From Kutzneria sp. CA-103260 (GTDB taxonomy: Bacteria > Actinomycetota > Actinomycetes > Mycobacteriales > Pseudonocardiaceae): a stretch of DNA of 64,000 bases. Shown here in pieces: positions 58,243-64,000 of the stretch. The DNA is taken from contig NZ_CP073318.1 of assembly GCF_018263855.1 (NCBI RefSeq), forward strand, positions 1,054,001-1,118,000. Direction: 5' to 3'. Each line of letters begins with the position of its first letter. Position 1 is the first letter of the stretch. The notes below the pieces were generated by a model. The model worked only from the letters and a program-made list of their open reading frames with translations. It had not been told where the DNA came from and made no database searches. Position numbers and translations under genes: made by a program.

Positions 58243-61158
58243 CTACGGGGCGAGGATGGCGCTGGCGTAGGTGCTGAGGGCTTCGCGGTCGGGCTGCTGG
58301 GTCTTGGCGATGAGGCTGGCGACGTGTTTTTCCACCGTGCGCGGGGAAATGTGCAGGCGGGTGGCGATGGCTTTGTTGCCGAGGCGGTCGACGAGCAGAC
58401 GGAAGACGTCGTACTCCCGCACGGTGACGCCGAGGGAACGCAGCGCGGTGGGGACCTGCTCGGCGCCGACGCGGCGTTGCTGGACGGAGACACCGACCTG
58501 GCGGAGCAGGGCCCGGCAGGCGCTGGCGGCGCCGGTGATGGTGTTGTGGTGGAAGTACTCCTCGGCCCGGCGCAGCCAAGCGACGGGATCGCCCCACCGG
58601 TCGGCGTGGGCGGACTCGGCGACGAGCCGGAGCCCGAGATGGCGGGCCAGCGGGAAGGCGGCACCGGCCTGTTGGGCACTGGCCATGGCGTCGCAGGCCT
58701 GGGCGGAGTCGCCGTCACGGCCGTGCAGGACGGCGGCGGCGAGCTCGGTGAACTGCAGGTTCCAGCGCATGCGGCCGGCGGGAGTGTCGGCGACTTCCCG
58801 GTAGTGCGACCAGTCGTAGCGGCGGTCGAGCACCCCGAGCAGGAGGTCGAGACCGTGGCGGCCGGCGAGGTGGAAGGTGGTGGGGGTGGCGGTCTCGAAG
58901 GCCAGCGCCTCGGCCAGCTCCCGCAGGGCCAGCGGCCGGTTCTCCTCGAGCAGGGCGCAGAAGACCCGGGCCAAGCCGACGGAAAGCGGCATCTCCTGGG
59001 ACTTCTCCCCGCCCCACTGGCGGAATTCGGCCAGCGCGTCGTCCATCTCCCGCCGACGGCCCTGGTGCCCGGCCAGGGTGGCCTTGGCCATCAGGGTGTA
59101 CCGGACCATCGATCCGAGCTGGAGCCGGGTGGCGGACTCGGCGCAGGCGTCGATCCGTTCGGCGGCCAGGCTGAAGTCGCCGCCGAGCACGGTGTGCAGG
59201 GCGAGAATGGCGTCGGCGTTGTAGGCCATGGTGATCGCGCCGATCCGCAAGGCCTCCTCGCGGGCCCGCTCCAGGCTCAGAGTGTCCGAAGTGGACAGCC
59301 AGTCGATCCCGGCCAGCCGCATCACGGCATAGGCCCGCTGCAGGGGAAGCTGGTGCTGCTCGCCGAGCTGCCGGGCCCGCTCCAGACATTCGACAGCCCG
59401 CGAGATGTCGTGCTCACGGGTGATGATGCCGAGCAGTTCCCACGCCTCGCAGGCGACGACGGGCTGCTCGGACCGCTCGGCGGCGGCCACCGCCCGCAGG
59501 GCCAGCTCCTCGGCCCGGATGAGGCGATCGGGCCTGGGCATGTCCATTTCCACATACGCCGCAACGACATCCACCCGGGCAGTGTCCTCATCGGACGGAA
59601 GCGGGCCGAGCAGCGCACGCGCGGCCGCGACCTGCTCGGCCCCGTCGGCCGACCGCCCGGCCAGGTAGGCGACCTTGGCCAGCCGGGTGTGCAGGGCTGC
59701 CCGCCGGCGCGCGTCCAGGCCGTCGCCGTCGAGATCGGCCAGCTTGCCGGCGAGCTGGAAGGCCCGGTCGAAGTGCCCGGCCTCGGCCAGTGCCGGCAGC
59801 AGCGACTCCAGGATGTCGGCCCGGATGCCGGCGTCCAGCCGTCGGGTCAGCAGCCGGTTGGCCTTGTCCAGCAACGTGATCGCCGACCCGGCGGCCCCGT
59901 CGCGCAGCGCCCGCCGGCCGGCCTCGGCGAACAGCCGCCCGGCGGCGGCGTCCTCGCCGGCGTCCAGCCGCAGCGACGCCACCAGCTGACACCAGTGTCC
60001 GGGCAGCTCAGGATGCAGCTCCAGCACGGCATCCGCGGCCTTCGACGACAGCTCGGCCCGGTCGAGCGGAGTGAGCTGGCTCAGCAGGGCCTCGGCGGTG
60101 AGCGGATGTCGGAACGCGTACCAGTCCGGGGCCGGCTCGTCCGGCGTGACCAGCTGGGCGGCCACGCCGGCGTGCAGATGGGAAAGCAGCCCGCGGTCGT
60201 CGATGTCGGCGACCTCGCGCACCACCGAGAGCGGGAACCGGTGCCCCAGCACGGCGGCCACCGACAGCACCATTCGCCCTTGCGGGCCAAGGCGATCCGT
60301 CCGGTTGGCGATGCTGCGGGCCACCGCGGCCGGCACCTCGGTGCGCAGCGCGCCGACCACCTGCCAGCCTTCCTCACTGGGCACCAGCAGGCCGCTGTTC
60401 ACCATGCCGTGCAACAGTTCCTCGACCACGAACGGGTTGCCGGCGCTGTCGGCCCACAGCCGCTGCACGACGTCGTCGACGACGTCGGGTGCGGGAATCT
60501 CCAGGCAGGAAGCGGCCATCGCGCGCACCTGGGTCCGGTCCAGCCGGCGCAGCTCCAGCAGCCGGCTGGTGCGCCGCTGCTCGCCGGCCCGGGCCAGGTC
60601 CAGCGCCGCGCCCGGTTCGCTGCGAATGGTGGCCAGCAGCATGATGGGCTGAAATTCCAGATTGTCGGTCAGGTACTCGACGACCGCCAGGGTCTCGGCG
60701 TCGGCGTCGTGCAGATCCTCCAGCACCAGCAGGCATCCCCGGTCGCGGCCGGCCACCGCGAGCAGTCGCAGCACCGCCTCGGCCAGCACCACCAGCGAGG
60801 CCGGCGAGGCCGGCGCGTCCCCGCCCCACTCCGGGATCAGCCGGCCCAGCGCCGGTCGGTACGGCCCGAGCTCACTGTCCGCAAAGGACTCCCCGCCGCG
60901 GAACAGCGATAGCAGGGCCTCGGCCAGCGGCCGGAACGGCACCATCGGCCCGATCGCGCTGCCCCGCCCGCGCAGCACCCGCATGCCGGTGTCGAACGCC
61001 CGGCCCGCGATCATCGCGGCCAGCCGTGACTTGCCGATGCCGGCCTCGCCGACCAGGTTCGCCGACCCACCCCGGCCGGCCCGCGCACCCGACAGCGCCC
61101 GCGTCAGCTCGACCAGCTCGGCATCCCGGCCGACCAGGAGCGGCGCGCGGGTCTGCAT
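58243..61158 (-). CDS. LAL family LuxR regulator with N-terminal AAA ATPase
   Basis: 971 residues. P-loop GEAGIGKSR near residue 37, Walker B GCLLVLEDLHDAD, a long TPR-like helical middle and a C-terminal LuxR helix-turn-helix (LGNKAIATRLHISPRTVEKH). LAL proteins often control natural-product clusters. The ATG at 61158 opens the conserved MQTRAPLLVGRD start. It is downstream and on the same strand as the LanM and peptide genes, separated by a long hairpin, and is the likely regulator of that locus. Confidence 0.88.
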   Translation of the reverse strand: MQTRAPLLVGRDAELVELTRALSGARAGRGGSANLVGEAGIGKSRLAAMIAGRAFDTGMRVLRGRGSAIGPMVPFRPLAEALLSLFRGGESFADSELGPYRPALGRLIPEWGGDAPASPASLVVLAEAVLRLLAVAGRDRGCLLVLEDLHDADAETLAVVEYLTDNLEFQPIMLLATIRSEPGAALDLARAGEQRRTSRLLELRRLDRTQVRAMAASCLEIPAPDVVDDVVQRLWADSAGNPFVVEELLHGMVNSGLLVPSEEGWQVVGALRTEVPAAVARSIANRTDRLGPQGRMVLSVAAVLGHRFPLSVVREVADIDDRGLLSHLHAGVAAQLVTPDEPAPDWYAFRHPLTAEALLSQLTPLDRAELSSKAADAVLELHPELPGHWCQLVASLRLDAGEDAAAGRLFAEAGRRALRDGAAGSAITLLDKANRLLTRRLDAGIRADILESLLPALAEAGHFDRAFQLAGKLADLDGDGLDARRRAALHTRLAKVAYLAGRSADGAEQVAAARALLGPLPSDEDTARVDVVAAYVEMDMPRPDRLIRAEELALRAVAAAERSEQPVVACEAWELLGIITREHDISRAVECLERARQLGEQHQLPLQRAYAVMRLAGIDWLSTSDTLSLERAREEALRIGAITMAYNADAILALHTVLGGDFSLAAERIDACAESATRLQLGSMVRYTLMAKATLAGHQGRRREMDDALAEFRQWGGEKSQEMPLSVGLARVFCALLEENRPLALRELAEALAFETATPTTFHLAGRHGLDLLLGVLDRRYDWSHYREVADTPAGRMRWNLQFTELAAAVLHGRDGDSAQACDAMASAQQAGAAFPLARHLGLRLVAESAHADRWGDPVAWLRRAEEYFHHNTITGAASACRALLRQVGVSVQQRRVGAEQVPTALRSLGVTVREYDVFRLLVDRLGNKAIATRLHISPRTVEKHVASLIAKTQQPDREALSTYASAILAP

Positions 61159-61202
61159 GGTGCCAGACCCTATGCCGGGTCGCTCGGAATTCCATGAGAA
61201 GT

Positions 61203-61227
61203 GCCCGGGTATGGCCGAATACCGGGC
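61203..61227. promoter_or_regulatory. Imperfect palindrome upstream of the LAL gene
   Basis: GCCCGGGTAT and ATACCGGGC around a 6-bp centre, 45 bp before the LAL start. It is a possible operator or part of the attenuating structure. Confidence 0.35.
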
Positions 61228-61248
61228 TGGTCTGCCCCTAGGGGTCGA

Positions 61249-61287
61249 CCGGTTCCCCCATCCGGGCACACCGGATGAGGGAACCGG
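61249..61287 (-). terminator. Long hairpin between the peptide and LAL genes
   Basis: Stem CCGGTTCCCTCATCCGG with CCGGATGGGGGAACCGG on the minus strand, one mismatch, 5-bp loop. It begins 12 bp after the peptide stop. No T run follows, so it may be an attenuator, RNA-stabilising structure or weak terminator. Confidence 0.6.
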
Positions 61288-61298
61288 CCGACACGCGG

Positions 61299-61505
61299 TC
61301 AGAACAACTGACCGGGCGCGCTGACCGTGGTGGACGGAACGGCGGTGATCGCCATGAAGGCGCTCATCCCCAACGTCAGGCCGGCCAGAGCCCGCGCTCG
61401 CGCCCCCGCACGCGTTCTTGCGTTCACCACGATCTGCCCCGCCGGGTTCTCGCCACTGGCGGTGGCGGACTCGACGTCGTTCTCGGGTGCGGTCATCTCG
61501 GTCAT
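61299..61505 (-). CDS. Small peptide, candidate RiPP precursor without cysteine
   Basis: 68 residues: an acidic N-terminus (MTEMTAPENDVESATASGEN), a basic patch (RTRAGARARA), then a hydrophobic, Ser/Thr-containing tail (LTLGMSAFMAITAVPSTT, ending VSAPGQLF). The ATG follows GGGGAG at good spacing and starts 34 bp after the lanM stop. There is no Cys, so a normal lanthionine cannot form; Thr44, Ser48, Thr54, Ser58, Thr59, Thr60 and Ser62 could be dehydrated. It could equally be a small membrane peptide. A LanM substrate role is inference. Confidence 0.5.
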   Translation of the reverse strand: MTEMTAPENDVESATASGENPAGQIVVNARTRAGARARALAGLTLGMSAFMAITAVPSTTVSAPGQLF

Positions 61506-61539
61506 TTCGGTGACTCCCCTCAGTGGCACAACGGAAAAT

Positions 61540-64000
61540 TCAGTGGCCCGACGGTTCGAGCAGCAGCACCGACGGCACCCGGCCGGGCAGACCCAGCCGC
61601 AGCAGGCCGTAGCCGATGCCGGCCAGCCCGCTGAGCAGGCCGGGCGTGGGCACCTCGCCGGGCGTGCCGCAGCGCGCCCCGTACTGGTCGAGCGAGCCGA
61701 GCACGAGGCCGGCACGGCGGACGACGGCCGCAGCGGCCCGCTCGTCCCCGGCCCGGCCGAGCACGATGAGCGCCTCCATCGCGCCGAGCTCACCGTGGCA
61801 CAGACTCAGGTCCCGCAGCGGAGAACGTCCCGCGAGGGCGTCCACCCAGCCGGCAAGGCGCTCGTCCGTACGGCCGATCCGCGCCAGCATCGACCCGGGA
61901 AGGCCGGCACACCAACCGAAATCCCCCGGAGCGGCCGGATCCCCTTCCGCCGCAAGGTAGTCCAGGCCAACGGCCTCGTGCCGGTCGCTGCCGATCGCCG
62001 ACGCCAGCCGCAGCAGCGCCCACCCCACGCCCGCCGGGCCGCGGGCGAAACCGACCGTGTCGGTGGTGGCGTGCCGGCCGGTGGCCAGCCGGTCCGCGTA
62101 GCGGATGGCCAGCGTGCCGGCGCTGGCCAGGCCGGTCTCGGCGTGCACGGCGAGCATCGCCGCCAGCCCGCCGGCCAGGCCACCGGCGATGTCGGCCGGC
62201 TCGTCGCCGGCCTCGGTCTCCAGCGCCGTGGCCAACCGGACCGCCCGGGCCAGCCAGCCCAGCACCTCGGCGTCATCGTCGAGCAGGCGGTGCAGCCGGG
62301 CCAGCGCGTAGCAGATGCCGCCCAGGCCGTGGAAACCGCCGGAGCCGACGTCCATGGCCAGCGCCAGGTCGTCGCCCAGCGCGTCGAGCAGCCGCGGAAT
62401 CGGCCGGATCGCCCGCCGCGCCAGGTCGCCGTAGCGGGGCGCGCCGGTCAGCTCGGCCAACTGGGCCAGGAACAGCGCCAGCCCCGGATAGCCGTTGGCC
62501 AGTCCCGCGCCCATCGGCAGCACCGTCCACTGCCGGTCGTCCACGAGTTCGAGACCGAGCCAGTTGGTCCGGTCAAGGCCCGGCACGGCCCGGCCGACGA
62601 GCTCGTCGGCGATGCCGCAGGCCGCCGCCACCAGCCGCTGCGGATCCGGCACGACCGAGGCCACCGCCCCCGGCAGCACGGCCGCGCCCCGGTGCGTGAC
62701 CGGCTGCGGCCGGGTCGCGAACGAAGCCCGGATCAGCCATTCCTGGTTGTGCCGGTCCACCTCGCCCATGTCGGCCAGCTTCGCCTCCACGGCGGCGAGA
62801 CCGGACTCCGCGAGCAGCCCGGACAGCCGAACCCCGTTGGCCGACCAGACATCCCGGGTCCCCACCCGGGTGGTGAACATCGGCACGTCGCCGGCCCACA
62901 GGTCGGCGATCTCATGCGGCACCAGACGGCGGCGCATCGGGTCGTCCAGCGAGTCCGTCCACAGCAGATCGAACACGCTGTCCCGGTCCAGCGCGTCCCG
63001 CAGGACGTCCGGGTGCGTCGACTCGTCCAGCAGCGTCGCATACAGCTGGGTCGGGCGGGCCACGAAGCGCAGCTCGTCGTCGGCGCACGCGCGCAGCAGG
63101 GCCACCAGCTCGCCCCGGTGCTCGACGATCGCGTCGTAGCCCGCCTGGAACCCGGTCAGCAGCGCCGCCTGGTAATCCCGCGGCTCGGCCTCCCGCCTGC
63201 CGAGCCGCGGCCGGTTTCGCCCGCCTCGCATCGCCACCGGCCGGCGCACCAGCCGCATGGAGTCGGTGCCGGCGCCGTCCCAACCCACCCCATCGGTGGG
63301 GAAGACGCCCTGGTCACCGCCCAGGCCGGAGATGTCGAGCGAGCCGTTCTCGCCCAGCATCACCTGCGGCAGCAGGGCTGTGCGGAACACCGAGCGCACC
63401 AGTTCCTGGGCGGCCGGGTCGGGCCCGGCCGCGGTGTCCACCCGCATCGTCGGATGGCACAGCGTCTCCACGTCGATCAGCACCGGCTGGTCGCCGTGGG
63501 CGATCAGGTTCTCGTAGTGCATGTCGCTGCCGTCGACGGCGTACAGCAGGGCCAGCAGCGCGCCCTGCCGACGGTAGAACCGGCTCAGCCCGGTCACCTC
63601 GTCACACGGAACGGCGGCCACGAACTCCTGCCAGCCGTAGCCCTCCCGGCCCAACAGCGTGACCTTGCGCAGGCCGAGGCTCGGCACGCGGCCGTTGAGC
63701 CAGTCCAGCATGTCGTTGAAGTGGGCGTGCAGGTCCAGTGGACGCGGCTTGTAGACGACGGTGCGCCCGTCGGCGAACGTCAGCAGGGCAACCGAGCGCC
63801 CGTGCTGATGGGCGTCTCCCTCGGTGGACTCGATGGCGGCCAGCATTCCCGGGTCACGACCGTCGAGCAGCGTCTCGATGATCGTGTCCCGGTCGGATGC
63901 CAGGCGCTCCAACAACTCCAGGTGGGCCAGCACCGCCTGCTGGCAGGCCTGCGCCAGCAGGCGGGCCAACACCGGGTATTCGGCGAACAGCGCGTCAAGG
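61540..64000 (-). CDS. lanM: Class II lanthipeptide synthetase, LanM type (N-terminus beyond window)
   Basis: 820 C-terminal codons; the frame is still open at the right edge. The dehydratase domain shows VVYKPRPLDLHAHFNDML and the kinase-like DGSDMHYENLIAHGDQPVL with VLIDVETL. The cyclase domain keeps zinc ligands in FGWCAGLPGS and SLCHGELGA, so it should be catalytically intact. LanM enzymes dehydrate Ser/Thr and form thioether rings in a precursor peptide. A small Cys-free peptide gene and a LAL regulator gene follow; the usual precursor may lie to the right of the window. The domain name fits well; product unknown. Confidence 0.92.
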   Translation of the reverse strand, partial: LDALFAEYPVLARLLAQACQQAVLAHLELLERLASDRDTIIETLLDGRDPGMLAAIESTEGDAHQHGRSVALLTFADGRTVVYKPRPLDLHAHFNDMLDWLNGRVPSLGLRKVTLLGREGYGWQEFVAAVPCDEVTGLSRFYRRQGALLALLYAVDGSDMHYENLIAHGDQPVLIDVETLCHPTMRVDTAAGPDPAAQELVRSVFRTALLPQVMLGENGSLDISGLGGDQGVFPTDGVGWDGAGTDSMRLVRRPVAMRGGRNRPRLGRREAEPRDYQAALLTGFQAGYDAIVEHRGELVALLRACADDELRFVARPTQLYATLLDESTHPDVLRDALDRDSVFDLLWTDSLDDPMRRRLVPHEIADLWAGDVPMFTTRVGTRDVWSANGVRLSGLLAESGLAAVEAKLADMGEVDRHNQEWLIRASFATRPQPVTHRGAAVLPGAVASVVPDPQRLVAAACGIADELVGRAVPGLDRTNWLGLELVDDRQWTVLPMGAGLANGYPGLALFLAQLAELTGAPRYGDLARRAIRPIPRLLDALGDDLALAMDVGSGGFHGLGGICYALARLHRLLDDDAEVLGWLARAVRLATALETEAGDEPADIAGGLAGGLAAMLAVHAETGLASAGTLAIRYADRLATGRHATTDTVGFARGPAGVGWALLRLASAIGSDRHEAVGLDYLAAEGDPAAPGDFGWCAGLPGSMLARIGRTDERLAGWVDALAGRSPLRDLSLCHGELGAMEALIVLGRAGDERAAAAVVRRAGLVLGSLDQYGARCGTPGEVPTPGLLSGLAGIGYGLLRLGLPGRVPSVLLLEPSGH

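Noticed and set aside
58243..64000. Class I or class III lanthipeptide locus
   Set aside because: No LanB/LanC pair and no central Ser/Thr kinase of LanKC type; the enzyme has the fused LanM layout.

Overview
The window is GC-rich actinomycete DNA: strong third-position GC bias, many GTG starts, several leaderless-looking promoters, SARP/AfsR and LAL regulators, an EspR-like regulator and a 13E12/DUF222 HNH gene. The mix suggests Pseudonocardiales or a relative; the genus cannot be named from this sequence alone. No rRNA, tRNA or CRISPR array was seen.

Left part (1-12.1 kb): a near-complete choline-to-glycine pathway. BetA makes betaine aldehyde and BetB makes glycine betaine. A Rieske oxygenase, with a separate Rieske ferredoxin and a FAD reductase, should demethylate it to dimethylglycine. 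A dimethylglycine oxidase gives sarcosine, and sarcosine oxidase (soxB, plus soxD running off the left edge) gives glycine. An APC permease lies in the operon. An IclR regulator sits inside the cluster, and three similar sites (GTTGC half-sites exactly 19 bp apart) lie before soxB, between iclR and the ferredoxin gene, and before betB. A methyltransferase and an alpha/beta hydrolase follow. From 13.7 to 20.1 kb comes an amine (putrescine-type) module: class III aminotransferase, aminobutyraldehyde-type dehydrogenase, two APC permeases and an Lrp regulator.

Middle (20-46.7 kb): small regulator-target units. These are MarR with a periplasmic-binding-like enzyme, a SARP-like protein, a LuxR protein bracketed by a 145-bp inverted repeat, TetR with an AidB-type acyl-CoA dehydrogenase, an EspR-like/ImmA-IrrE/MAB_1171c triad, GntR with an omega-amidase, a PatB lyase and a DUF222 HNH gene under a probable SOS box. 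Next come gltBD (glutamate synthase), a serine hydrolase, TetR, a Ddn-like protein, a zinc alcohol dehydrogenase, an operon NmrA - SnoaL - MarR - desaturase, and a crotonase.

Right part (46.7-64 kb): RpiR and AfsR-type regulators, two secreted proteins (a GH43-like protein and a glucosaminidase with five 45-residue repeats), an aldoxime-nitrile pathway (AraC, nitrilase, aldoxime dehydratase), TetR with an SDR, a broken alpha/beta hydrolase, VOC and WYL genes. The window ends in a lanthipeptide-like locus: a LanM synthetase cut by the right edge, a 68-residue peptide without cysteine, and a LAL regulator.

Dispersed repeats are a marked feature. A palindromic family of 76-95 bp occurs four times (1.4, 20.1, 33.2 and 40.8 kb), each copy starting within 7 bp of a stop codon; two regulators take their C-terminal codons or stop from it. 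A second family forms the inverted repeat around the LuxR gene, and a related element sits in frame between the ribosome-binding site and the native start of the Rieske ferredoxin gene.
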